From the NCBI RefSeq assembly GCF_028372415.1, contig NC_092878.1:28068903-28132902 (forward strand): 64,000 nt of DNA. Reading direction: 5' to 3'. Position numbers and translations under genes: made by a program. Below are positions 53,401-63,795 of this stretch, in pieces. Numbering within the stretch: the stretch's first letter is position 1; every line of letters starts with the position of its first letter. The DNA comes from Notamacropus eugenii (Eukaryota > Chordata > Mammalia > Diprotodontia > Macropodidae). The notes under the pieces were generated by a model that was not told the DNA's origin, ran no database searches, and saw only the letters and a list, made by a program, of their open reading frames with translations.

Positions 53401-56400
53401 TTGCTGGGCATCATGGACTTGCTGAAGCCTCCATCGTCTCTGCTCTGCTTCACCCCGAAGTCTGCCCATGGCAGTTTTCAGCTGCTGAAGACGGGCAGTC
53501 ACCTCTCTGGCAGCAAAATGCCCCCCCTGAACCAGCTTGTGACCTGTGTCCAGGACCACCTGAGCCAGAGCCTCATGGCTGCTGATCTCATCTTCCAGGT
53601 TCTGAAAGTTCAAAAGAAAGTGACGCTAGAGGTCCATGAACCCTCATAACTCCCCAACATATAAAAGCACCCACAGATATGTCCCCAACACTTTGTCACA
53701 CCCAAACAGAGATGTTAAGAATTCCTCATCCTATTCCATTAGAGGCAGCATGGCATGGTTGACAGAAAGCTGACCATGAAATAAGGAAGACCTGTGTTCA
53801 AATGCTACTTCTGAAAGCAGAGTTGTGCCACCTTGGGCACATCACTTAACCTTTTAGTGCTCTAAGCAACTGTGACTATGACCTACAGAGAAGGTGTCAA
53901 CCTACATCGATAAAGGGAGTTTCCTCACCCGGGAGTTCCCTCTACCAATAAAATTACAGCTCCAGTCTCTGTCTCATATTGCTCCCCCTTAGTACTAGCA
54001 TGAGAGATAAGATGGTATAATAGAAAGAGTTTGGATTTATAGAAACTTAGACTTGAATCCTGGGTCTCCAACGCTACCATTGGCAGTGGGATGGGGTGAT
54101 ATAAGTGTGAAGAAAGGTGATAGCAGAAGAGGTGGGTGGGTCAATCAAATTCAACAAACATTCTTTAAGCCCCTACTCCCTATGTGCCAGATACTGGGGA
54201 AGAAAAGACAAAATGAAAACATTCCCTGCCCTCAAGGAGCTTACATCCTACTGATGACCTTGGGCAACTCAGCCTCTCTGGGTCCCAGTTTTTCCATCTA
54301 TTAAAAGAGACCTGGACTGATCTTTATAACCCCTTCAGGCCCTAAATCTAGGATGCTGTGAACTCACCCTAGAGTTTGAACCTAGCTCTGGAGATCAAAT
54401 AACACCCCCATCCTTTCCCACACACATACTCTTCATGCCCCAGAGACATTGTGGCCTACCTGGTGCTTCTGTTGGAGCTGCTGAATAGCACTCAAGGTCT
54501 GTCCATAATCTTGGGCTGTAGCCAAGGGCAGCTTCTCCTGCACCCAAGTCAGCTCATCCTCTACATCCTGGAAGAACTGGTATAGAAGGCTCTTGGCCTC
54601 CAGGGACCCCTGGCGCTCCTGGAGGGGCTCTCTCAGGTTTGTGTACCTGGCATGGGACAGTCACCAAGGGTAGTGGGGGTGAGGAAAGGAGAGATAGCAG
54701 AAGAGCTGCAAGGTTGGAAAAAGAAACACTCAAAGTCAACCTGCCTCAAAAATCATCCTCCACAAATTCTTGGGAACTTCCCTATTTTTCTCAAGGGTGC
54801 TACCAACCTTCCAGTTCCCTGGGCTTGAAACTTTGGTGTATCATCCTCAAACTCTTCACTCACAGTCACCACATGTACACCATTATTATTTCACCTTCAC
54901 AATACCTCTTGGCATGCTTTCCCACCACTCACATAACCATTATGCTGGTGCAGACCCTCAACACTGCCCTCCAAGCCTGCAGCTGTCCCTGCCACAAGGC
55001 TCTCTCCATTCCAATCCATTGTCCACTCTGCTGCCAAAGGGATTATTGTAGAGAATGGGGCTGGCTATGCTCATCCAGGCCTCTACTCAGAAGACTCTCC
55101 TGGCTCCCCATGACCTCCAGGGCCAAATAGAAAGTCCACTTTTTGGTATAAAGCTCTTCACACTGGCCTCTTCTTACTTTATCAGTCTTTCATCCACAAT
55201 CCCCCTCTACCTATTATACTTTTGGTGACACAAGCTTTTCTCCTTATCTTCCCATAAGGCATTCCATCTCCTGACTGTACCTGTACGCTGACTATCCCCC
55301 AAACCTGGTAAGGCTGTTCCTCATTGCGTCTGCCTCCTGGCTGCCTTGGCTTTCTTTGGGTCACCTTCTAAGCAGGAAGGTTTCCTGGTCCTCCCTTCAC
55401 CCCCAAGTTCCTTCCCTCTGAGATTATTTTCCACTGACCCTATACTTATCTTGTGTGTATACTTTGTTTTCTTCATGTTTTCTCTCCCATTAGAATATGA
55501 ACTCCTTCAGGGCAGGGACTCTATTTTTGTCTTTCTTTGTATCCCCAAATGCCTAGTACAGTGCCTGGTCTACAGTAAGTGTTTAATACATGCTTGTTAA
55601 CTGATCAAATGAGAGATGGCCTCTAAAAAGAGAGGCAAATGGGGGCCTGAGGTAGATAAAGCCTAAGATGAGGTTCTCTTAGGACATTCCCTTTGGGGAA
55701 GGAAAAAGTAGAAGCTGAAAAGGATGAGAATGAGGCAATAAGGGAAACCTAGAACACAAGAGACATAGGATACAGGTGGGAGAAGCTGCCTACCTCTGGA
55801 GCAGACGCTGGGCCTGCTCCTCCATCTCCACAGCTAGGAAGTGATTTTCACAGCCAAAGGCATGGGCCTGGTCCATTAGCGCCTGCACTGATCCCTCCTG
55901 GCCCTTCATGGCTGCCTCCAGCTCTCCCTGGGTTGCCAGCAGCTCCTTCACATCTGCTAAGTCCTGTCCACCCACAGGAGCCCGAAGCTCCTCCTCCATG
56001 TTCTCCAGCCACCTTTCCACCTCTTCTGCTTTCCTTTGGAAATGCAGGGCCTTGGGGGAGAGGAGAGTGTAAATAGAGTGTGGGAAGAAGGGGAAGAGGT
56101 CCTCTTCTATCATCCCCTCTGGTTGTAGCCCATGGCCCCCCCCTCCACCTCCATGACCCGTCAGCACCTTATAAGCATCCTGTAATTTGGTTTCCTTCTT
56201 GAGGCAGTTAACCTGCAGCTGACTCCAGAGAGCTCCTATCTCTTGTAGCCGCTCCTGAATGGTCTCCCGGGCAGGATGCCCCTCCTTCAGCAGTTTCTCC
56301 CCTTCCTGAAGCCAAAAAGAAGAGTTTATCCACCGTCAGGTGGCAGAGAGCTAGAGTTAATCCTAAGAGCTGGTTGTCACACCTCTCCTTGGTGCGATCT

Positions 56401-59400
56401 CAGTCGGCCTCTGTCTTTTCCCTGGCTGGAACCTGGAGTGCTCTTCCTCCTCACCTCTGTGTCCTCTCCTCCTGGCATCCTCAGCCTTCTTCAAGACTCA
56501 GCTCCAATGACACCTCCCGCAGGTCTCCCCTTGCTGCTAGACTTCCCTTCTAAGGTTGTCATCCACTCACCCTGTATGAATCCTACATGAACCTAATTAT
56601 TTACGTGCTGCCTCCCCCAGTGGAATGTGAGCTCCTGGAAGGCAGGGGCTGCTTTGCCTTTCTTTGTATCTCCAGCACATAGCAGGTTCTTCATAAATTT
56701 TGTTGTTCAATTGTGTCTGATTCTTCATGACCCCATTTGGGGGTCATTTCCTTGGCAAAGATACTAGAATGGTTTACCATTTCCTTCTTCAACTCATTTT
56801 ACAGATGAAGAAACTGAGGCAAACAGGGTGAAATGACTTGCCCAGGTCACACAGTCAGTAAATGTCTGAGGCTGGATTTGAACTCAGGTCTTTCTGACTC
56901 TAGGCCCAGCACTCTATCCACAGCTTAATAAATATCTGTTGATTAGGTGACTGACTCCTGGTACCCTCTTTGACCAATGACCCCGAATCTCTTCTTGAGT
57001 GGTATTGCTTCATTCATCCAACAAGTATTTATTAAATGTCTACTGTAGGCTAGCTAGGCACTATGCCAGGTGTTGACTTAGTATGGGGAGACATGTATGT
57101 GTGAACCAAGTACAGTAATTCTTAAAATGGAGTAGCTCTGGATCTATCCCGGGGAGACAAAGGATAAAAGGAAACAGTCCTTGTCCTTGCAGGGCTTGTA
57201 TTGTACTGGGAACAAACAACATGTACACAGATAAGTCAAAACAAAATATATACCAAGTAAATTTTTAAGATGGGGGCAATGATAACTGGGGGTGGTGGTG
57301 AGGAAAGGTGTGGGATGTGGTCTTGAGCTGAGCCTTGAAGGAAGCTGGAGATTCCAAAAGGTGGAGGCAAAGTGGAAGGAAACTAGAGATTCCAATGGTG
57401 GATGGTGGGGGACATGGCCTGGGCAAATGTGTGGGGAGAGGAAATGGAATAATATGTAAAAGAATCTCAGATAAACTGTTTAGTTGAAATGAAGAGTACG
57501 TAAGGGAAGCAATGTGAAATGAGGTAGGTCAAAGATAGACTGTGAAAGCCTTTAGATGTTATGGCTTAAAAAGCGCGTCTTAAATTCAAAATGACCCAGG
57601 TACAAGATCTGCCTCTTACATATATCACCTATATGACCCTGGGTAAGTCACTTAACCTCTCATTGTCCCAGGCAACTTTCTAATACTGTGGGTTACAAAG
57701 AAGGCACAGATCTGCATTTGGTAAAGGGAATCTGCTCCTCTGGAAGTTCTGCATGGATCATCAAATGAGATACTACTTGTAAAGGGCTTAGTACAGTACT
57801 ATGCACATAGTAGGCAATTAAAAAGTGCTGGTTCCCTTCCCCCCTTATCCTCTATTAATGCATTCACAGATATTGAGTTGAGGCCCCCTAGGACACTCTT
57901 CTTTATTCCCCTCCCCCCCAACCTCTCTCCAATATTGTCTAACCATCCTGCCTCCTCTTGCCTGAGGTTCATTAACACACCCTTTGAGACAGGGCAGAGA
58001 GGGGACATAGAGTGTAGACAGAACTGCCTTTGGAGCCAGGAAGACCTGAGATCAAGTCCTGACTAACATATATTGGCATGTAACCCTAAGCCATTCACTG
58101 AACTGCTCAGCTCCATTGATGACTCTCCAAGACTAAGTCGCAAAGAAGGTGCCAGTCTACTTCGGGAGAGGGAGGAGGGGTTCCCTAGATCAGTGAGATC
58201 ACATCTGAGCTTCTTGAGAGGGTAGCAGTGACAGTCAGGCCTAAGTTTTAGGAGTATTTAGTTGGCACCTGCAGAGAGAATGCTTTGGAGGGGCAGCTAG
58301 GGGACGCTGTGGATAGAGCACCAGCTCTAGAGTCTGGAGGACCTGAATTCAAATCCAGCCTCAGATACTTAGCAGCTGTGTGATCCTAGGCAAGTCATTT
58401 AACCTCAATGGCCTAAAAAAAAGCATTGAAGAGGCAAAAAGACTAGCAGTTATTGTACTAGCCCTTGAGCTAGGTGGGGTAGTGGTGGTGTGAGTGGGCA
58501 GAAGAGGATGGATGTGAGAGATACTGTAGAGTTAGAATCAGAGTTGGAAGCAATGGGACTTGTTGAACAGATATGGAACTGATTAGATATGGAGGGGCAG
58601 CCAGGTAGGCAGTGGGCCTGGAGTCAGAAAGACCCGAGTTCAAAACTATCCTTAGACACTTACTAGCTGGGTGACCTGGGGCAAATCATTTAACTCTGTT
58701 TGCCTCAGTTTTCTCATCTGTAAAATGATGAGAAGGAAATGGCAAACCACTCCAGTATCTCTACCAAGAAAACTTCAAATCGAGTCATGAAGAGCTGGAC
58801 ACAACTGAAATGACTGAACAAGAACTGATATGGTGGATGGGGGAGAGTGAGGAGATGACTGTGAGATTGTGAATCTGGGGAAGTGAAAGGATGGGAGTGC
58901 ACTCAACAGAAAAGGGAAATCAGGAAGCAATTGCATTCTGAGGGGGGGGGCGGGGAACATCATAGGTGATCATAGATTTAGAGCTGAAAGAAACCACCAA
59001 GGCCAAAATCTAACATTTTACAGATGAGGAAACTGAGATTATATAGATGTTAAATAACTTGCCCCAAGTCTCACAGTTACTGAGTGTCTGAGGCAGAGTT
59101 TAAACTCAGGTCTTTCCAACTCCCAAGTCCATCATTCTACCCCTGGGCCACTTGTCTAAAACATCATTTTAGACAAGCTATGTTTGATAAGCCTTTAGCA
59201 GGTCTAATTAGAGACGTCCAACAGGCAGTCCAGGGCAGGTCTATGGGGCTCCCATAGCTCTGGCAGCCTGTCATCTGCTGGTATCCCATCCTTATCAATA
59301 CATGTATCCTTTTCCCATGAGCCCTTACCGTTTGCAGCTTCTGAAGCTGGATCGCATTGGCATCCAGCTCGGCCTGAAAGCTCTGGTGCTTCTGCAGCTG

Positions 59401-62400
59401 GGCCTGTAGGGTGCTAGGGTCCCGCCAACCCTCATCCAAGGCCACGAGGTTCTTCTCACCCAGCCACATGGACAGCTGGAGAGGAGAATGAACAAGGAGC
59501 TTCAGGGACCTGCTCCCATTCTCCTTCCCTGCTTTCTAATAGAAGTCTCTGTGTCTGCCCTTAAGCAGAGGATCCTGTCCTGTGGGGTGATTCATTGATC
59601 TAGAATGAGCTTAGAAGAATTAGAATTAGAGTCACAGATCTAGAATGGATTTGGAAAAATTAGAATTAGACTTATAGATCTATGAGCTTAGAATGATTAG
59701 AGTGACTGATCTAGAATGAGCTTAGAATGATTAGTCACACATCTAGAATGTTTAAAAGAATTAGTCACAGATTTAGAATGAGCTTAGAATAATTAGTCAC
59801 AGATCTAGAATGAGTTTAGAAGAATTAGAATTCATTTCATAGATCTAGAATGAACTTAGCAGAATTAGAAGTATATTCATAGATCTAGAATGAGCTTAGA
59901 AAGAATTAGATTCGAGGATCGAGAATGAGTTTAGAAGGATTAGAATTAAATTTCATAGATCTAGAATGAGTTTGCTAGAATTAGATTCCTAGATCTAGAA
60001 TGAACTTAGAAGAATTAGAGTTAGATTCACAGATCTAGAATGAGTTTAGAAGATTTAGAATTAGACTCATAGATCTAGAATGAGGTTAGAAGAATTAGAG
60101 TTAGATTCATAGATCTAGAATGAGGTTAGAAGAATTAGAGTTAGATTCATAGATCTAGAATGAGGTTAGAAGAATTAGAATTAGATTTTTGTAGACTTAG
60201 AATAATTGTACAAGAATTAGATTCATAGATCTGGAAAGAGTTTAGAATAATTAGAATTAGATTTACAGATCTAGAATGAGCCCTCCAGGCTAACCTCTTC
60301 ATTTTGCAGAGAAGGAAACTGAGACCCAGGCAGGCTGACTTGCCCAAGGTCAGGCAGGCAGTAAAGCATCAGAGATGGGATGTGAACCCAGAGCCAGTGT
60401 TCTTTCCACCATATTCCAGGTTTCTCAGTGAGGTAGCTCCCTCCCTGTCTCTCTCTCCCACTGCCCCCCAGAGCTTGGCAGGGCCCAGACTTGACCACTC
60501 TACATGGGGAGGAGAAGAATCACCGAACCTCACAGGAGTCTTGCAGGAATCTCTGTAACTGCTGGAATTCCTCTAGCTGGTGCCGTCGGCCCTGGATTCT
60601 CTCCAGCAGCTTCTCCTTCCTGTGAAGGAAGGCACATTGGGTGAATGAGTCCATGGTCGGGAAGGGCAGTGGTCTGCGCTATATTGTAGAAGAGAACTGC
60701 CCTCTGGCCTCACTGAGAAGAAATGCCTTGGATAGCTTTCCTTTGTGACAAACAAAGCAAGTTGCTAACCCTGGAGTCATAGAATTTCAGAGTTGGAATC
60801 ACTGAGTCCAACCTATGCTGGGGAAATTGCACACTTATCCTAATTAAATTTCTTTTTAAATAAGAAGGTTCATTTTATTGATAGCCTTTATTTTTATATC
60901 ATCTTAATTTCTGAATACATCCTTTCTCTCTCCCTTACTCAATGAGCCATTCCTTGTAACAAAGGATCAAAGAGGGAAGGAAACATTCAGCAAATAAATA
61001 TGACAGTGTATGTGATGTTCCACACCCACAGACTCCCACCTCTGCAGACAAGGGAGGAAGGAACGTTTTCTCATCCTTTCTTCAGGCCAAGCTTGGTCAT
61101 TGTAACCATATGTTCAGTTTGGGGCTTCCCCTTCTCCTTCATTCTTTCCATTTACCTTGTAATCATCATGTAAACTGCTTTCCCTGCTCTGCTAAATTGC
61201 ACTTTCTTAGATGTTGTCGAATACCTAGCCTGTCAAAATCTCGTTTTGGATTTTCTCTGAAATCAATAAATCTTAATTCAGACTTTTGTACATCTGTCAT
61301 AGGGGTCAGGCACATTCACGAATGCTGCCTTGTATACTTCATCTGGAAATGCCATCTGAGCAAGTACATGTACTAGACTGTGCATGTACCAGACTGCCAA
61401 CTGTGCATGTACCAGACTGCCATTACACATCACAACTACCCATCGTCAGCACCCTGGCATGCCTCCTTCTCTCTTTAGGCTGCAAAAGAGAGACAAGGAG
61501 CCTGGGACTATACTGCCTCCTTGAAGGGGAAGAAACAGAGCACTTATACAGGGACCTTAGAAATCACAGTGTAATCCCTCCCTGTGGGGCAGCACAGAGC
61601 ACACTGGACATGGAGTCAGGAAGATTGATCTTTGTGAGTTCAAATCCAGCCTTAGACACTTACTTATTAGCTATGAGATCCTGGGTAAGTCACTTAACTC
61701 TGTGTGCCCTTATAATATTTGTAATATAAATGCTTATCCTCCTCCCTCCCTCCCTCCCTTGCTTCCTTCTTTTAAGGTTCTTTAAAGAGTTTTACACATG
61801 CTCTCTTCCACCCCTCTAAGATACCCTGAAATCCAGTCACACTATCTACACTACTCCAAGATCCCTCTACCCTGACTTGCTAACAGGTCCTCAGATACAA
61901 CAATTCACCTTGTGTCCCTGTGTATCTGCACTGGCTGTCCTCCATGTATGGGATGCTCTCCTCTCCTCTGCCCACTTGGGCCCCTTAGTTTCTCTGGCTT
62001 TCTTAAAGACTCAGCTCAAATCCCCCCTTCCATAGAAGGCCTTTTCTGGCCCCCTCCTCAACCCTCTGCCCAAGCTGTGATCCCTCTGAAATCACCTTCC
62101 TGTACATATTTGTAAATACATAGTTATTTGCATGCTGAGTGTTCCATTAGAATGGAATGTACTCAGTGCCACATAGTAAGTATTTAATAAATGCTAGTTG
62201 ACTGACACGTACATTTTATTCTTTTTATTTTTTTTCCTTTTGAAGGCAATTGGAGTTAAGTGACTTGCCCAGGGTCACACAGTGACTAAGTGTCTTAGGC
62301 CTGGATTTGAACTCAGGTTCTTTTGATTCCAGGGCTGGTGCTCTAACTTCTGCATGATCAAGCTGCCCCATGTATAATTATTTTTCAAAGGTGTGTCAAT

Positions 62401-62805
62401 CGATGTAGCAGTGGATAATACAGTTCTGGGGAATGACCCATGACAGACAGCTGGAAAAATGAAGTTCAAAGAGGGTAACCAAGGACAGGATGCCCATCAT
62501 TCTTGCCTAGGGTTCTCCTTCACAGGCTCTAACACCCACACAAATCCAACCTGTGGAACCATAGTGCCCAGGTTTCTGGCTATTGCCATCCCAGAACCCT
62601 CTGTTATCTCACCCACTGGACCTAAGAGGTACCTTGAAAGCACTAGTTGGCACTTGCTAGTGATACACTGGGCCTTGGGATGTTGGCTCTGGTTCAGGTT
62701 GAGTGCCATGACTTCCATAGCCTTGATCTTCTCCAATTGGGTCTCTAGCCCTTTCTCAAACTGTTCATGTTTCCACTGTAAGGTCTCCACGGTGGCCAAG
62801 GAATT
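44380..62805 (-). CDS. SPTBN5: SPTBN5, beta-V spectrin, C-terminal spectrin repeats (partial at both ends)
   Basis: Seventeen minus-strand exons, in transcript order from 62633-62805 to 44380-44457, join in frame to about 1,018 residues of heptad-rich triple-helical spectrin repeats (about nine of 106 residues). They end in a Pro/Ser-rich linker. Diagnostic strings are repeat-B helices such as DVEELLRKHQDLEKTLASQ and DLEDVKVLEEKFHAFQKEV. Beta-V spectrin is a giant membrane-skeleton protein that pairs with alpha-spectrin; its actin-binding CH domains and most repeats lie beyond the right edge. The following PH domain is not seen, and exon 44380-44457 ends in a donor, so at least one more exon should follow. 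Convergent with PLA2G4B, as in human. Confidence 0.93.
44750..45061 (-). CDS. SPTBN5: SPTBN5 exon B (linker before PH)
   Basis: Acceptor agcccacag and donor a|gtgagt. Its 104 codons begin IDQKLLEQVEVEDLRSK and become basic, then Pro/Ser/Thr-rich. This is the expected disordered linker between the last spectrin repeat and the PH domain. Similarity is low, so the support is frame, splice sites and position. Confidence 0.75.
45468..45587 (-). CDS. SPTBN5: SPTBN5 exon C (3' border uncertain)
   Basis: Acceptor ctttccag. It encodes SSVSDVEELLRKHQDLEKTL and ASQEEKFGQLQRKTE, the last well-formed repeat helix. The given end assumes a poor GT donor (ggg|gtggaa). An alternative is a GC donor 8 bases earlier in transcript sense (g|gcaagg) joined to an acceptor 20 bases upstream of exon B. 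Confidence 0.85.
45640..45765 (+). mobile_element. L2 LINE 3' end
   Basis: 'gattgcaagttccttgagag' through 'caggcacttaataaattaat', adjacent to the exon C acceptor side. Confidence 0.75.
46085..46460 (+). mobile_element. L2 LINE 3' end
   Basis: 'gaatataaactacttgagaa', 'gtgcctagcacatagtaggt'. Confidence 0.7.
46810..46986 (-). CDS. SPTBN5: SPTBN5 exon D
   Basis: Acceptor catccag and donor ggg|gtgagt. It encodes VKEWLQELGDQLQELQEKWA, ELEKADAWLSSREGLLLDP and NVG. Confidence 0.94.
46990..47218 (+). mobile_element. MIR/MON-type SINE
   Basis: 'aaggtttgcaaagtgttatc' to 'ctatctactctgccaccaag', between SPTBN5 exons E and D. Confidence 0.8.
47432..47621 (-). CDS. SPTBN5: SPTBN5 exon E
   Basis: Acceptor tcccacag and donor gag|gtcagt. 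It encodes GLTQEMQRLVTLEEPSGDVT, DIEEHQLLVQDAQREGEQL and SGHFMAQE. Confidence 0.93.
47740..47930 (+). mobile_element. MIR-type SINE
   Basis: 'gagaacctgggttcaaatcc' and 'cctcagtttcctcatctgta'. Confidence 0.8.
48624..48841 (-). CDS. SPTBN5: SPTBN5 exon F
   Basis: Acceptor ggttgcag and donor ct|gtgagt. It encodes RELAAMEKEVGRVRAEAGWL, ESLAERLAEVQESWGALDKK and HIFISRCREL. Confidence 0.94.
48915..49090 (+). repeat. (TC)n-rich simple sequence
   Basis: Degenerate tctctccc/tctttctc array in the intron between SPTBN5 exons G and F. Confidence 0.85.
49187..49342 (-). CDS. SPTBN5: SPTBN5 exon G
   Basis: Acceptor ttcccag and donor gag|gtaggt. It encodes NLAAAREVHSFDQAAAELWS and WIQEKTTVLGQGDQGHNLSS. 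Confidence 0.93.
49385..49545 (-). mobile_element. MAR1-like SINE, truncated
   Basis: 'tttacagatgagaaaacgga', 'gacttgcccagggtcataca', reverse orientation, 40 bp beyond the SPTBN5 exon G acceptor. Confidence 0.8.
50665..50905 (+). mobile_element. MIR/MON-type SINE
   Basis: 'taatagccaacactgacata' through 'cttgcccaaggtcacacagc'; its 3' end nearly reaches the SPTBN5 exon H donor. Confidence 0.8.
50958..51152 (-). CDS. SPTBN5: SPTBN5 exon H
   Basis: Acceptor cttacag and donor gag|gtacaa. It encodes VLEEKFHAFQKEVQTLG and EDSWEQLNKAMRTRTE, a strong spectrin-repeat match. Confidence 0.94.
51205..51390 (+). mobile_element. L2 LINE 3' end
   Basis: 'ctcctggagagcagggactg' and 'agtaggcgctgaataaatgt'. 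Confidence 0.75.
52065..52269 (-). CDS. SPTBN5: SPTBN5 exon I
   Basis: Acceptor ttcctag and donor aag|gtgact. It encodes LKALTHLQTLRETHKGLLQ and DTWLSGKRATAESQDYGQDL, ending LEDVK. Confidence 0.93.
52325..52455 (-). mobile_element. MAR-type SINE, inverted
   Basis: 'gttaagtgacttgcccagg' through 'ggaccacttagctgccccta', the reverse of a SINE head. Confidence 0.85.
52704..52900 (-). CDS. SPTBN5: SPTBN5 exon J
   Basis: Acceptor ctctccag and donor ag|gtaagc. It encodes LLEAESWLSERGLLLENEE and RLEATRKDLEGFHTRLEKL. Confidence 0.94.
53030..53245 (+). mobile_element. MAR1-like marsupial SINE
   Basis: 'gagttcaaatctggtatcag' to 'aacccaaatggggtcagg' and 'actgaacaacaat'. Confidence 0.87.
53389..53601 (-). 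CDS. SPTBN5: SPTBN5 exon K
   Basis: Acceptor actttcag and donor gag|gtgaga. It encodes NLEDEISSHEALAQVVLDTG, HFAAREVTARLQQL and AQQFLTE. Confidence 0.94.
54160..54300 (+). mobile_element. MIR-type SINE fragment
   Basis: 'aaacattctttaagccccta' and 'cctcaaggagcttacatcct'. Confidence 0.6.
54460..54646 (-). CDS. SPTBN5: SPTBN5 exon L
   Basis: Acceptor catgccag and donor cag|gtaggc. It encodes YTNLREPLQERQGSLEAKSL and DELTWVQEKLPLATAQDYG. Confidence 0.93.
54830..55600 (+). mobile_element. L2 LINE 3' end, long
   Basis: 'gcaccacatgta'-type body, then 'gaatatgaactccttcaggg', 'gtgcctggtctacagtaagt'; the longest L2 copy in the window. Confidence 0.75.
55794..56050 (-). CDS. SPTBN5: SPTBN5 exon M
   Basis: Acceptor cccccaag and donor ag|gtaggc. 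It is the longest clean repeat exon here (257 bp) and encodes ALHFQRKAEEVERWLENMEE, DLADVKELLATQGELEAAM and a C helix ending AQRLLQ. Confidence 0.94.
56168..56305 (-). CDS. SPTBN5: SPTBN5 exon N
   Basis: Acceptor ggcttcag; donor aag|gtgctg is weak. It encodes EGEKLLKEGHPARETIQERL and LWSQLQVNCLKK, repeat helices with the conserved LW. Confidence 0.92.
56400..56692 (+). mobile_element. L2 LINE 3' end
   Basis: 'gaatgtgagctcctggaagg' and 'tctttgtatctccagcacat'. Confidence 0.75.
56695..56935 (-). mobile_element. MAR1-like marsupial SINE, inverted
   Basis: 'ttgttgttcaattgtgtctg', 'actagaatggtttaccattt', 'gaaactgaggcaaacagggt'. Confidence 0.88.
57555..57840 (+). mobile_element. MIR-type SINE, diverged
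   Basis: 'atatgaccctgggtaagtca' and 'gtagtgcaattaaaaagtgc'-like tail in the large exon O to N intron. Confidence 0.6.
58285..58430 (+). mobile_element. MAR-type SINE head
   Basis: 'ggggcagctaggggacgctg' to 'gcaagtcatttaacctcaat'. Confidence 0.85.
58595..58832 (+). mobile_element. MAR1-like marsupial SINE
   Basis: 'ggggcagccaggtaggcagt' through 'ggcaaaccactccagtatct' to 'gactgaacaagaac'. Confidence 0.88.
58985..59160 (-). mobile_element. MIR3-like SINE fragment
   Basis: 'ttttacagatgaggaaactg' and 'ctgagtgtctgaggcagag'. Confidence 0.65.
59329..59475 (-). CDS. SPTBN5: SPTBN5 exon O
   Basis: Acceptor ctctccag and donor acg|gtaagg. It encodes LSMWLGEKNLVALDEGW and LQAQLQKHQSFQAELDANA, a classical repeat A-B helix. 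Confidence 0.93.
59590..60285 (+). repeat. 40-bp minisatellite in an SPTBN5 intron
   Basis: About 19 units sharing AGATCTAGAATGAG and TTAGAAGAATTAGA. Units starting at 60071, 60111 and 60151 are spaced exactly 40 bp and near identical; outer units are shorter and diverged (32-42 bp), as expected of a locally amplified array. It sits between SPTBN5 exons P (60529) and O (59475). Confidence 0.97.
60529..60619 (-). CDS. SPTBN5: SPTBN5 exon P
   Basis: Acceptor cttcacag; donor gag|gttcgg is weak. It encodes KEKLLERIQGRRHQLEEFQQ and LQRFLQDSCE. Phase joins exons Q and O. The minisatellite at 59590-60285 lies in the following intron. Confidence 0.88.
60865..61060 (-). repeat. Interspersed repeat, sister of 13303-13720
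   Basis: Shares phrases with the plus-strand copy at 13303-13720 ('cctttctctctcccttact', 'gacagtgtatgtgatgttcc'), without its purine expansion. Family not recognised. Confidence 0.55.
61580..61725 (+). mobile_element. MAR-type SINE
   Basis: 'ggggcagcacagagcacact', 'gagttcaaatccagccttag', 'gggtaagtcacttaactctg'. Confidence 0.8.
61800..62212 (+). mobile_element. L2 LINE 3' end
   Basis: 'catagaaggccttttctggc' and 'agtaagtatttaataaatgc'. Confidence 0.72.
62240..62372 (-). mobile_element. MAR-type SINE, inverted
   Basis: 'ggagttaagtgacttgccca' to 'gatcaagctgcccca'. Confidence 0.85.
62633..62805 (-). CDS. SPTBN5: SPTBN5 exon Q (first in window)
   Basis: Acceptor cttcctag and donor ag|gtacct. 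It encodes NSLATVETLQWKHEQFEKGL and AQCITSKCQLVLS, a spectrin-repeat B-C helix pair. Confidence 0.9.
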
Positions 62806-63639
62806 CTAGGAAGGATGGTTGAGAATATCCAGATTTAGTCCAATGTACCTGCCTTTTTTCACCTGCCCAGCTACCATCCATCCTACTGAACAGTCCTCAC
62901 TCAGTGCAACTATCCTGCCCAGAGAAATCTGGCCTCCAAATCTTAGGTTCCATTCCTCAAATACAAAGTCTTCCCTCCTCCAATTATCTTATATTTACTT
63001 ATCTCTCTAAGTATTGTATTCCTTTCCCCCCTCAGGATAAGGTCCTTGAGAACATGGCCTATTTTTTTCCCCTTCATATCCCCATTTCCGGGCCAAGTGT
63101 CTTGCTTTTTGGAATTAAATTCGTTGACTTGGCTTCACTCTATTTAAGGGTAAGGGTAGAAAAGTTGCTTTGTTGGTACTCGTAACTGGGCATCTCTGTT
63201 TCATCCCCATAGGACTGTATCTACCTCACCAAGCTCCCAGGCGCACCTCAAGCTGCTTTCAAATGCCACCTCTGACATATACTAGCTATATTTATCCCTG
63301 ACCCTCAGTCTTCTCATTTTTAAAATAGGGATGATAACAATACCTAGAGTATGTATAGTATAGTATAGTATAGGAAGGTCTGGATTTGGATTCTGTCTCC
63401 TACACAAACTGGCTATGTGACTCTGGGAATGTCCCTTCATTTCTCAATTCCCCAAACAATTGTTTAAGAAAATGAATAGCAGAGAAATTGCCTGTCTACA
63501 CAGGGTGGGGAAATTCTTCATCTGAAACTCCCTACGCTGATGAAACCACTGGTCTGGGCTTATAAAAAAAAAAGTCCTTCTCTCACAGGGTTGTTGGGAG
63601 TGTCGAATGAGACAACACGTAAAATGTTCTACAAACCAC

Positions 63640-63795
63640 AAATAGCTAGATGAATGACAATTATTTGGCTTGATGCAAGGAAGAACTCCCTGCTAATTAG
63701 GGCTTTCCAATAGAACCAACTTGGGAGATACCAGGTGGTCCCTTCCTGGATGTCTTCAAGCAAAGGCTGGATAATCATTTGTTGGATATATACAA
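63640..63795 (+). mobile_element. CR1/L3-type LINE 3' end
   Basis: 'cttgatgcaaggaagaactc', 'gatgtcttcaagcaaaggct', the same tail type as at 11130-11300. Confidence 0.7.
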
